A DNA stretch of 64,000 bases from an uncultured Porphyromonadaceae bacterium (GTDB lineage: Bacteria > Bacteroidota > Bacteroidia > Bacteroidales > Muribaculaceae). Below the pieces are notes generated by a model, which saw only the letters and a list, made by a program, of their open reading frames with translations, was not told the origin of the DNA and made no database searches. This document shows positions 9,802 to 17,364 of the stretch, one piece after another. Numbering within the stretch: the first letter of the stretch is position 1; every line of letters begins with the position of its first letter. Location of the stretch: the NCBI GenBank assembly GCA_948467675.1, contig CAOKFI010000005.1:30604-94603 (forward strand), given 5' to 3'. Made by a program: the position numbers and the translations under genes.

Positions 9802-10472
9802 GACTGCGAGGGTAATATGATACCGTCCGATATGCGGATTACACGGTTGGTCTGTTCGCCGACTCCGGGATCATGTGTGACTATGACTATAGTCATCCCC
9901 TCGCTGTTCAGTTGGCGGAATATCTGCATCACATCGCGCGATGTCTTGCTGTCGAGCGCTCCAGTTGGTTCATCGGCAAGTATTATGGACGGATTGGTGA
10001 TAAGCGACCGGGCTATGGCGACACGTTGCTTCTGTCCGCCCGACAGCTCGCCTGGAAGATGATGGGCGCGGTCGGCGAGGCCGAGACGCTCCAACTGCTC
10101 CATGGCGGCCTTGTTGCGTTTGCGGCGCGATACGCCCTGGTAAAACAGAGGCAGTGCCACATTCTCGATAGCGTTTTTGTAGCTGATGAGGTTGAACGAC
10201 TGGAATACGAATCCTATCATACGGTTGCGCAGCTCGGCGGCGCGGTTTTCGCTTAGATTCTTTATCAGCACTCCGTCGAGGTGATATTCTCCGGTATCGT
10301 ATGTATCGAGTATTCCGAGTATGTTGAGAAGTGTTGACTTTCCTGAGCCGGATGCTCCCATTATAGATACCAGCTCACCTCGTTCTATCTGGAGGTTTAT
10401 CCCTTTGAGCACGTGGAGCGGAACTGCGCCGTCGTATGTCTTGTTTATATCCTTTAGGTCGATTATTGCCAT
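9798..10472 (-). CDS. ABC transporter ATP-binding protein (MacB/LolD type)
   Basis: A 224-residue ATPase that powers the two permeases encoded after it. All motifs are intact: Walker A GASGSGKSTLLNIL, Q-loop FVFQSFNLI, signature LSGGQKQRVAIARSL, Walker B IILADEPTGALD and the switch histidine in VIVTHD. The frame stays open upstream to 10523, but the start at ATG 10472 (MAIIDLKDINKTYDG) is preferred because it matches the family N-terminus and the preceding 17 codons do not look coding. It is the first gene of the export operon. The promoter should lie in 10473-10600, next to the oppositely directed promoter of the structured RNA. Confidence 0.95.
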   Translation of the reverse strand: MAIIDLKDINKTYDGAVPLHVLKGINLQIERGELVSIMGASGSGKSTLLNILGILDTYDTGEYHLDGVLIKNLSENRAAELRNRMIGFVFQSFNLISYKNAIENVALPLFYQGVSRRKRNKAAMEQLERLGLADRAHHLPGELSGGQKQRVAIARSLITNPSIILADEPTGALDSKTSRDVMQIFRQLNSEGMTIVIVTHDPGVGEQTNRVIRISDGIILPSQS

Positions 10473-10583
10473 AAAAGTGATGTATTGCTGCCGTATTTCG
10501 GAGTGTTTACCTTTAGACGGCATGAGGGGTTAAAAAGTTGCAGACACCCGAAGAAAGTTATGTAAAATTTTTTGCATGAGGTG

Positions 10584-10614
10584 TTGCGTGAATAAACCTT
10601 TGTCGTTATCTTTG
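10584..10614 (+). promoter_or_regulatory. Promoter of the structured RNA
   Basis: TTG at 10584-10586, a 20-base spacer, then TATCTTTG at 10607-10614 match the Bacteroidetes sigma-ABfr promoter pattern. Transcription would begin near 10620, exactly where the first strand of the RNA closing stem begins. No protein gene follows on this strand for more than 10 kb, so the promoter serves the non-coding RNA. Confidence 0.75.
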
Positions 10615-10620
10615 CGTTGT

Positions 10621-10833
10621 AATGATGCAGCAAGAGCGCTGCCTTCCGGCAATATTCTGCGGAATCTGCCGGATGCAGGAGTCACCACATCAAAGTTGAT
10701 TGGGAAACTCATCAATTAATAATGAAATACCGAGACAAGCTTAGCCGGCCGATGGCGGGCCCCGACTCCTCAGGGAGTGGCTTTGATGCCCAGGCGGATT
10801 ACAAAGGACGGCGAGCGCTCAAATCCTGTCATT
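10621..10833 (+). ncRNA. Structured non-coding RNA of unknown family
   Basis: About 213 bases closed by a long interrupted stem. AATGA (10621-10625) pairs with TCATT (10829-10833), CAG (10628-10630) with CTG (10826-10828), and GAGCGCTGCC (10634-10643) with GGCGAGCGCTC (10810-10820, one bulged G). Inside are a hairpin of TCCGGCA with TGCCGGA carrying an inner ATTC/GAAT stem, a long-range CATCAAAG/CTTTGATG pairing, a TTGAT/ATCAA hairpin and an ACTCC/GGAGT hairpin. A well-formed promoter starts it and a perfect terminator ends the transcript at about 10911. Size and closing stem recall 6S-like housekeeping RNAs, but I see no signature of 6S, RNase P, tmRNA, SRP RNA or a known riboswitch. The open frame inside it (10722-10994) is not considered coding. 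Confidence 0.65.
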
Positions 10834-10869
10834 CGGAGTTTCATCGCATCCTTTGGTGTGGCATATACG

Positions 10870-10911
10870 GAGCGGAGAGTCGGTTAGCGGCTCTCCGCTC
10901 TCGGTTTTGTT
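10870..10911 (+). terminator. Intrinsic terminator of the structured RNA
   Basis: GAGCGGAGAG (10870-10879) and CTCTCCGCTC (10891-10900) form a perfect 10-bp stem with an 11-base loop, followed by TTTTGTTT (10904-10911). It ends the transcript started at about 10620. Confidence 0.8.
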
Positions 10912-10994
10912 TACATACTTTAACATTCGCATTTCGGAAAAATCGCAGTCCGGCGTGGTTATGGTGCCGTAACTTTGCATCGGATTCCAACTGA

Positions 10995-11255
10995 GACACG
11001 CATGTCGGTATAGTTGAGGAGCCGGTGTCTGTATCGGGAGGCAAGGATGTCATCGCACATGAACTGGAAGTGGTACCGTCAGCAAGTGTGCACCGGCGAT
11101 AGCTCCCGCAGAGTCAAAGTACAGATATCGTCCTTGATCCGGTCTATGACAGCGATGGCTCCCCGCTTGGATTCCACACGGCAGATCCGCACACGGCGGC
11201 TGCGGTGATCATGGCTGATGCCGTCTCTCATCGTCCTGTATGGACGCGTACATAA
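10995..11255 (+). pseudogene. Possible remnant of a protein gene, interrupted by TAG
   Basis: One frame reads like protein on both sides of an in-frame TAG at 11100-11102. Before it comes VEEPVSVSGGKDVIAHELEV; after it, IVLDPVYDSDGSPLGFH and then TADPHTAAAVIMADAVSH up to a TAA at 11253. The codon choice resembles that of neighbouring genes (GTC, ATC, CTG, GAT, GGC) and residue composition is ordinary, unlike typical shadow frames. No start codon is evident; the frame opens after a TGA at 10992. A TAACTTTG box at 10970-10977 lies just upstream but lacks a partner box. I do not recognise the family. It may be a decayed gene, or an accident of composition in an otherwise empty stretch. Confidence 0.3.
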
Positions 11256-11352
11256 CTGGATACGATGAGCCGACCTCTACTGAAGCTGCGATGCACCGCG
11301 AGGCCTCGGCCGCCGGCAGGATCCGTCCCGATAATACGGTTACGACCCTGGA

Positions 11353-11382
11353 TAAAAAGCAGGGGCGGCATTTCTGCCGCCC
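11353..11382 (-). terminator. Terminator of the TonB/peptidase operon
   Basis: GGGCGGCA (11363-11370) and TGCCGCCC (11375-11382) form an 8-bp GC-rich stem with a TTTC loop. On the minus strand it is followed by GCTTTTTAT (11352-11360), a T-rich tail. It lies 34 bases beyond the stop of the last gene of the operon, the HmuY-like lipoprotein. Confidence 0.8.
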
Positions 11383-11415
11383 GTATGCGTATTGTCTATT
11401 GGTCTTTGATGCGGT

Positions 11416-11823
11416 TTATTGCCGTGGTTCGTCAGGAGTCTGCGGACGGTCGGGATCTACAGAAACCGCATCTGATGCTGTAATATCGTCGTATCGTTTG
11501 TTGTCAAGGCGTCTGATGCCGCCCTCGCCGTTGCCCGAAGTTCCGGAATTGGTGCGCAGCATGTCGCCGCATATCGCTATGTCCCAGTCTGTCCGTTTTG
11601 CCCATTGGGCATCGGCTTCGGTATCATCTTTGGCCGAAGATCCAACCACAGTATTGTTCTCGAGAGATATATACGTCCATTCCGTATCGGATATCCCCGA
11701 AACGGTCAGTTCGGTATCGGTTGCAGGCGCGTCTGATCCATTGTTTTCATCGCTGCTGCAGGAGGCCAGGACTATTATGCCTGCCAGGGCGAAGACTGTC
11801 GGTATGAAGTGCTTTAGTCTCAT
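11416..11823 (-). CDS. Short HmuY-like lipoprotein
   Basis: A 135-residue lipoprotein (lipobox LASC, Cys22). The segments WTYISLENNTVVG and DWDIAICGDMLRTNSGTSGNG (about residues 49-99) resemble the N-terminal half of the HmuY family, whose characterised members bind heme at the surface and pass it to a TonB receptor. HmuY proteins are usually about 200 residues or longer; this one stops soon after the RTNSGTSG motif, so the C-terminal half, including part of the known heme-ligand region, is missing. The stop is followed at once by the operon terminator, so this looks like the natural gene end rather than a late frameshift. Its start overlaps the upstream peptidase stop (ATGA, 11820-11823). 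Heme binding is not demonstrated. Confidence 0.65.
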   Translation of the reverse strand: MRLKHFIPTVFALAGIIVLASCSSDENNGSDAPATDTELTVSGISDTEWTYISLENNTVVGSSAKDDTEADAQWAKRTDWDIAICGDMLRTNSGTSGNGEGGIRRLDNKRYDDITASDAVSVDPDRPQTPDEPRQ

Positions 11824-13388
11824 AATCGGCTGTGTTTGATGGTTAGTTTTCCTGATGATGGATCATATCCGTTGATCATCATTTTCACCGGCTTGCCTGT
11901 AGCTGTTTTCACTACGAAAGGCGATGACACTGGAGCCGGTGTACCGGTAAGGAGCCAGCGCCACTTGCTGCATGAGGTATATATGGATATCGGTTCGCCG
12001 GTGGTCATGACGACTTGTCCTCCTTTGAGTTCTAAATCATGCTGGGGCGACAGATATTGTATGCCGCTGACGAGATCTATTACGGAAAATTCTATCACTT
12101 TGCCGGTTCCTGAGGCAGCCGTACGGCGTACCGTAAGGAAAAATTTTGGATCCTTAAACCGGCTGACATTATCGTAGAACCGGCTGAAGTTGAATGCTAC
12201 TTCCATCTCGGTCGGAGCATTGTAACCCTGCATCGGTTCAGCTCCTCCCTGACGGTTCATGATAGGCGATGTCAGTTCCACTGTCGGTATTTTTGCATCT
12301 GCTCCGTCGGCAGCACCGAGCATGAACGACAGCTCATTGCGCTTGTTGTAGTCCACTTTCACCTTGAAGGCCAGTTTGGGTTCTCCGATCACAGGCTTTA
12401 CCATATAGGCATCGGCATCGCCTTCTGTCAGACCTCCTATTGACGGATCGGCAAGCATCAGACTGTAGGGTATATAGCATTTTCCGCTCGAAGCCCAGTC
12501 CTCGCCCCAGCTGTTGGTGAATATGAATGCCCCGCGCTCGGTATCGCTTATATTGCCGTCGCCATCGAAGTCGTATTCTATCGTATCGTCATAGCCTGTC
12601 AGGGTTATTGCATGAGGCCCGTCGTTACCTTCCTTAGTCACGATATGGCGAAGACCGGTTGAGTTCGGACCGGTATAGCTTTTGAGTCCCCAGTCATCGG
12701 TCTTGTACGATATTACGGCTATGCCGCCTGTAGCGCTCCCGTCTCCGTGATCATACAGATAACGGCGCATCAGATCGATACCGTCACGTGACTTCAGGTT
12801 GATCTTGGTATAGCTCTCGACTCTGTATTTCATCGCATCGATGTAGGTCTGGTAACCGGATACCCATTGGGTCTGTTGAGGATAGGAATAGGCCTTGTCC
12901 TCCATCTGCACCATATTCAGGGCTCCGCAGTCTTTCATCAGATCATAGCCGAGAAACGCGTGCGAACCCTGGTTGCTGCCCTCATTGAGGAAGTTCCAGG
13001 TGAAATGATAGCAGAATACATTGGCAGGATCCGAAGCGTCACGGTCGAGCAGACGGTTTACTTCGTATGTAAACGTATATCGCACACCCGATGCCTGTGA
13101 GCATGAGTTGTTGGAGCCTTGATTGAATACAGCAGGGAAGTATTTGGATTTTGTATTATCGACAGAGCCGGGAAGTGTCTCCGACGATCTGCGTACCTGG
13201 GGACGCCATGACGGTATGGCATCCTTCTCTGCTTGCTGCTGCGGAGTCAGAGGCAGACGGCTGAACTTATAATCCTGAGCCGAGATGTATTCCGGCACTG
13301 ATACAGAAGCGCCGAAAGCGAGAATGCACATGAGTCTGTGCAATCCCGCTTTAGTGGATAGTGAAAATTGAATTTTGGACTTTATCAT
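11820..13388 (-). CDS. Papain-like (C1-type) cysteine peptidase with EF-hand loop
   Basis: A 522-residue secreted protein (signal peptide about residues 1-37). The catalytic Cys96 sits in FNQGSNNSCSQAS, equivalent to the papain QGxCGSCWAF box; His259 is in DGPHAITLTGYDD; Asn292 is in FTNSWGEDW with the following SSGKCYIPY. This order and the NSWGxxW motif point to family C1 rather than C10. Between His and Asn lies DFDGDGNISDTE (273-284), a canonical 12-residue EF-hand calcium loop. A C-terminal beta-rich region of about 200 residues follows, of no recognised family. It is the fifth gene of the minus-strand operon and overlaps the HmuY-like gene by four bases. No Por-type sorting domain is evident, so its final location is uncertain. 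Confidence 0.85.
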   Translation of the reverse strand: MIKSKIQFSLSTKAGLHRLMCILAFGASVSVPEYISAQDYKFSRLPLTPQQQAEKDAIPSWRPQVRRSSETLPGSVDNTKSKYFPAVFNQGSNNSCSQASGVRYTFTYEVNRLLDRDASDPANVFCYHFTWNFLNEGSNQGSHAFLGYDLMKDCGALNMVQMEDKAYSYPQQTQWVSGYQTYIDAMKYRVESYTKINLKSRDGIDLMRRYLYDHGDGSATGGIAVISYKTDDWGLKSYTGPNSTGLRHIVTKEGNDGPHAITLTGYDDTIEYDFDGDGNISDTERGAFIFTNSWGEDWASSGKCYIPYSLMLADPSIGGLTEGDADAYMVKPVIGEPKLAFKVKVDYNKRNELSFMLGAADGADAKIPTVELTSPIMNRQGGAEPMQGYNAPTEMEVAFNFSRFYDNVSRFKDPKFFLTVRRTAASGTGKVIEFSVIDLVSGIQYLSPQHDLELKGGQVVMTTGEPISIYTSCSKWRWLLTGTPAPVSSPFVVKTATGKPVKMMINGYDPSSGKLTIKHSRL

Positions 13389-13404
13389 ATCTCGTTGTCT
13401 TCGT

Positions 13405-15606
13405 TTAACGCTTCTGGACTGCGCTCTTGCGGTTGTCCTCTATGCGGTTGTAAGTCTTCAGAGCTGTGTTGCGGACGCGTTCCGATCTCGATTTGTCCTT
13501 GCTCATATTCAGGGCGACAGCGCTGATATCCTTGTGACGGAATGACTGCCGGAACCATCCGAGAGCCTCGAGAAGGTCTACGCACACATCCTCGTCAGGG
13601 CAAGTCTGCACATACTCCAGCAGATCATCCACCTTGTAGTGCATGTGCGAGTTGCGCAGAGTGCGTATATTCTGCAACTTTGATTTCTTGGGTAAGGAAT
13701 CGTTGTTGCACAGATTCTCCACATCCTTCAGCCGGTAGGAATCGGCATATTTGCGCAATGCGTGAGCCACATAACCGCGCACGGCGTCGCCCTCGGCATA
13801 ATCCAGCGGATCGAACGAGCGGTCTAGTTCGGCCACAAGCGAGTCGGCAGGATAGAGCGCGGCTGTCTGGCTTATGCCGAATTCTATGCGCTTGCCGGTA
13901 TTGTTGCGTTTGGCGACACGTATTATTGCGGGTACGAGTTTCTGATCGCCGCGTTTGGCTATGAAATTTAGGCCATAGCGCTGGATCATCTCGTAGCTGT
14001 CGTCGACGGCCATGTCAAGACATGCCACGAAGTTGTCGTCGTCGTAGAGCGAGAGCAGTGTCATGGCCTCCATCCGCACTACTTCCGACGGATCGTTGGT
14101 ATATATGGCCAGCAACTCGTCGGAACTGATCATATCGGCATCTGCGAGCTGTCGCATAGCCATTGCACGTACTGCCGGATATTTGTTGTCGAGCTGTCCT
14201 TTCCACCACGATGCAGGCTGCTGCAGCATATCGTTGGCATCGAGATCCTCTACTGCGGAGGTGAAATGAAATGCGGGATCGCCTATGAAGTGGCTCTCGA
14301 GATATGTGTTGTATTTTACAAGATTGCCGAGACGCATGCCGAGACCGGCGAGACCGAGATAACGGTCGGACCATTTGTCCTGAAGTACGTTGACACTGTT
14401 GCCTATAGTGGCGGCAGTCTCGCCCTCGTCGAAGATATAGGCGCCTGCTATATATTTGTCGCGATGGAACGAGCCGTTGAAACAGGCATCGAGTATGACG
14501 AGCCGGCAGTTAGGAGTAAAGTCTGCGAAATCCTCTACGTAAAGGTTGAGTTTACGGTTCTCGATAGAATCGTGTATACGGTGTTCGGCGCTTTCCTCAT
14601 CCTCGAACCATTCGACAGGAAGACCGCCCAGATTCCGGGCTATGTTGGTGCGCACACTGTCGTCCGGCTGGCCTTTGCCACGGTGGCGGCGATATACATA
14701 GTTGGCGTAATCCTTGATGGTGTGTACCATTTCGAGAGGAGTCTCGGGATCCGGCTCGTTGTTGAGGTATTCGATCTCGACATCGCCGTGATGGTGCAGG
14801 AGCGCTACATCGAGATTGCGGCGCTGGAGTTCCGACATCAGGCGTCCTTTGACCGAACGGTCGCGTTTGTGGTCGATATAGTCTATTCCCTGACGGCGGG
14901 TGTGCATCCAGGGGAAGTTCTGCAAGTGCGCACCTTTCTCATCGATACGTGCCATGATCGACTCCGACACATAGCCGTGTCCGCTGAAAAACAGCAGCTG
15001 GTCTATGATATTGTTTTCCTGACGCAGGCGTACGATTTTCGCAAGATAACGTTTCAGAAGATCGTATTTGTTGCCGGATCCGTCGTCGATCGGCTTTATA
15101 CGGCCTGAGTATATTTCAGGCGACAGATACTGCGGAGAGTCGGCGCGAAGTGAGTAGTAGTGATACAGAGCATTGGCCGAATCCTGTTTCAGATAATCGA
15201 ACTTGAGATCGAAATCATCGTAGAAACGGTCGGACGGAACCGATGATTCATCCCAGGGATAGAGCTCCTGGTTCATCTTGAATGCTGAGGTGAGGTGCTG
15301 CGCGTCGCGTATCATTGGGATAGGTATGTCGCCTATGAACACAGCTCCCTCGATCGGATTTTTCTTGTCTTTGTAGAGTTTGACAAGCTGTTTGCGTATA
15401 TTGTCGGGATTCCCCGAAGTGTCTTTGATGATGATCGGTTTGAGTCCGTCCTGCTCGATGGATCTGGCGTATGCGTCTACTTCCTTTGCGGCATGGCTGT
15501 AGCTATCGGCATCGATTACGATAGCGAATCCGCGGTTAGCGGCGAATGAGGGAGCTGCGGCTCCGGCAATCAATGCGGCGATCAGGCCGTATTTCTTTAA
15601 ATTCAT
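13405..15606 (-). CDS. Gingipain-like C25 peptidase with C-terminal HEAT-like repeats
   Basis: A 733-residue secreted protein (signal peptide about 1-23). Residues 25-450 show the C25 caspase-like fold: GFAIVIDADSYSHAA and GAVFIGDIPIP strands, the catalytic histidine in ALLHHHGDVE (271-273), the catalytic cysteine in LVILDACFNGSF (Cys375), and the domain-ending IGDPAFHF. From about 465 to 730 the sequence turns all-helical with HEAT-like units (VRAMAMRQLADADMISSDEL, VVRMEAMTLLSLYDDDNF, and so on). This replaces the Ig-like and sorting domains that follow the catalytic domain in Porphyromonas gingipains. It stands 16 bases upstream of the papain-like gene, so two unrelated cysteine peptidases are co-expressed. 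The substrate is unknown. Confidence 0.85.
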   Translation of the reverse strand: MNLKKYGLIAALIAGAAAPSFAANRGFAIVIDADSYSHAAKEVDAYARSIEQDGLKPIIIKDTSGNPDNIRKQLVKLYKDKKNPIEGAVFIGDIPIPMIRDAQHLTSAFKMNQELYPWDESSVPSDRFYDDFDLKFDYLKQDSANALYHYYSLRADSPQYLSPEIYSGRIKPIDDGSGNKYDLLKRYLAKIVRLRQENNIIDQLLFFSGHGYVSESIMARIDEKGAHLQNFPWMHTRRQGIDYIDHKRDRSVKGRLMSELQRRNLDVALLHHHGDVEIEYLNNEPDPETPLEMVHTIKDYANYVYRRHRGKGQPDDSVRTNIARNLGGLPVEWFEDEESAEHRIHDSIENRKLNLYVEDFADFTPNCRLVILDACFNGSFHRDKYIAGAYIFDEGETAATIGNSVNVLQDKWSDRYLGLAGLGMRLGNLVKYNTYLESHFIGDPAFHFTSAVEDLDANDMLQQPASWWKGQLDNKYPAVRAMAMRQLADADMISSDELLAIYTNDPSEVVRMEAMTLLSLYDDDNFVACLDMAVDDSYEMIQRYGLNFIAKRGDQKLVPAIIRVAKRNNTGKRIEFGISQTAALYPADSLVAELDRSFDPLDYAEGDAVRGYVAHALRKYADSYRLKDVENLCNNDSLPKKSKLQNIRTLRNSHMHYKVDDLLEYVQTCPDEDVCVDLLEALGWFRQSFRHKDISAVALNMSKDKSRSERVRNTALKTYNRIEDNRKSAVQKR

Positions 15607-15658
15607 GATTTAGGATGATTGTTGATTCGTTTGGGATTATGCAGATATGATGATGTCG

Positions 15659-17227
15659 TTAGAATATGAATCCGGCCGAGACACCGAGATAGAATCTGTC
15701 GGCATCTTTCATCGTGGTCGTCTTATCGGTCTGGCTGCGGTAGTCGGCCGACAGTTTTATGTCAAGGACTGATCCGTAGTGCATGATACTGAGCGGCAGG
15801 GAATACGACAGTTCGAGTCCGCCTTCCCAGTAACCGGCAGTCATTGCGTCGAAAGCCGGACGGGTATATTTGTTCATGATTATAGAGTAGGTCGATGGCA
15901 TGTCGTCGATCTTGATGGAGCTGTCGATCGACATGCGGTATCCGCCGCGTACAGTAGCGCCCAGCCATGACTTTCTGATGGCAAACCGTTTTGTCGCGTT
16001 TGCCGATATATATGCGTTTGTATAGTCCTCTTTTGCTCCGTAAATGCGGTTTTTGATCTCAGTGCGTTCGATGTCGGCGCTTACATTGACCGAGACCGTC
16101 GGGAGGTGTGAGGCGTTTGTGCGGTCGAAACGGTATGCCACACCTGCTCTGGTGTCATGTCCTTCGAGATTGTCTGATTCGTTGACGACTTCATATATGA
16201 GATTGCCGTCGGCATCGGTCGACTGTTTCTGGGTATACCATGTTCCGGTAGAGTTGTGGGTGGCGGCGGAGACCGTCACGTTGTGTACCGCATTTAGGCC
16301 ATGCCGGAACTGAAGCCTGTTGCCCAGGGATATGCCGTTGCCTGAATAACGGCCGCCTTTGTATTTGGTGACTGATGATCCGTCTGTGGCATTCTCATAC
16401 TCGCTGTAATATCCGATGTCGATAAAATCGGATATAGCAGACATTTCGGCCTTATTGATTGAATATTGCAGATGTGCGCCGTACCGCATTCCGTCATATT
16501 TGCGGCGATAGCCTACTGCATCTTTGGATTCGAAGACTCCAAGACCTTGAAAAAGAAATACATATTGCCGTGTGGTGGTGCGGACTACCGTATGGGTGAC
16601 TTCTTCCGACAGCCAGCCTACATTTGCCGATAAGCCGACAGTATGCCGTCCTATGCGGTATTCGGCTCCGGGAGTGAGACTGAATCTCATCCCTTTGATT
16701 TCAGGGCGCGGGTCTTTTTGAGTTGCGGAACTTCCTACGTCGTAGGTGGCTTTGATTCCGATTTTTAGATTGTCTGTCGGAGAGTATGCCGCGATGCCGT
16801 CAAGTGCGAATGTCTCGTTGTTGAACTTGCTTATAATCGAGTCGCCTATTATGAACGGATTGTGACCTGATACGAACAGGGTGTTGTTCCATCTACGGTC
16901 TCCGAGCGACTGGTTGTTGTAGACCAGACCACCGCTGAAAATGACTTTGCCGACTTTTTTCATACCGGTGAATGATGCCGACCACGCGTTTATCTTGCCG
17001 GCATCGTCGATGGCATGGAGCTTGCCTCCGGTATGGCCATATTCGACCTTAATATCGGCTATGTCGCTGATCGGCATGTAGTATATTGATACGGGATTGT
17101 CGCTTCCGTAGGAGATGTTGCCGAGATATTGCCGGTCCTGATATGCGACTTTGCTGTCAGACTGAGCCTGTGATGCCAGTGTCGCTGAGGCAATCATCAC
17201 GGATATGCTGTATAGGCGGAATCTCAT
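15659..17227 (-). CDS. Outer membrane beta-barrel protein, DUF6850-like
   Basis: A 522-residue protein with signal peptide (about 1-21, ending ASQAQS) and a long series of alternating beta-strands finishing in FYLGVSAGFIF, whose terminal phenylalanine is the usual assembly signal of outer membrane barrels. Repeated aromatic-girdle strands such as GLSANVGWLSEEV and LGATVRGGYRMS support a barrel of many strands. I recall proteins of this kind, annotated DUF6850, adjacent to DUF4876 proteins and TonB receptors in Bacteroidetes; the assignment is from memory and neighbourhood, not a search. It may help move the product of the two peptidases across the outer membrane. A 14-bp hairpin separates it from the gene upstream. 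Confidence 0.65.
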   Translation of the reverse strand: MRFRLYSISVMIASATLASQAQSDSKVAYQDRQYLGNISYGSDNPVSIYYMPISDIADIKVEYGHTGGKLHAIDDAGKINAWSASFTGMKKVGKVIFSGGLVYNNQSLGDRRWNNTLFVSGHNPFIIGDSIISKFNNETFALDGIAAYSPTDNLKIGIKATYDVGSSATQKDPRPEIKGMRFSLTPGAEYRIGRHTVGLSANVGWLSEEVTHTVVRTTTRQYVFLFQGLGVFESKDAVGYRRKYDGMRYGAHLQYSINKAEMSAISDFIDIGYYSEYENATDGSSVTKYKGGRYSGNGISLGNRLQFRHGLNAVHNVTVSAATHNSTGTWYTQKQSTDADGNLIYEVVNESDNLEGHDTRAGVAYRFDRTNASHLPTVSVNVSADIERTEIKNRIYGAKEDYTNAYISANATKRFAIRKSWLGATVRGGYRMSIDSSIKIDDMPSTYSIIMNKYTRPAFDAMTAGYWEGGLELSYSLPLSIMHYGSVLDIKLSADYRSQTDKTTTMKDADRFYLGVSAGFIF

Positions 17228-17294
17228 AATATGGGTTTTCTGTTCGGTTTCGATCCTTTCGGGGATCTATGAGGCAGGGGAGAGGGTGAAAATG

Positions 17295-17326
17295 TATGGA
17301 GATCCGGAGACTTCCGGATCTCCATA
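17295..17326 (-). promoter_or_regulatory. Intra-operon hairpin (attenuator or processing site)
   Basis: TATGGAGATCCGGA and TCCGGATCTCCATA make a perfect 14-bp stem around a four-base loop in the 137-base gap between the DUF4876-like and barrel genes. On the minus strand only a weak T-stretch (CATTTTCACC) follows, so partial termination or RNA processing is more likely than a full stop. Confidence 0.6.
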
Positions 17327-17364
17327 CTTATAAACTTATAAAGTTGTCTGGCGCAGACTGTTGA

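Noticed and set aside
10621..10833. Cobalamin or other riboswitch as identity of the structured RNA
   Set aside because: No B12-box-like or other ligand-core motif was found, and no gene follows on the strand for the RNA to control.
10722..10994. 90-codon plus-strand open frame inside the structured RNA
   Set aside because: Most of its length is used in base pairing, it crosses the terminator, and the protein has no recognisable pattern.
11820..13388. Family C10 (streptopain/interpain) assignment of the peptidase
   Set aside because: The Cys-His-Asn order with NSWGxxW and the spacing fit the papain family C1 better.
14266..15108. 280-codon frame antisense to the C25 peptidase gene
   Set aside because: It mirrors the codon pattern of the real gene on the other strand, lacks a family signature and cuts into an intact coding region.
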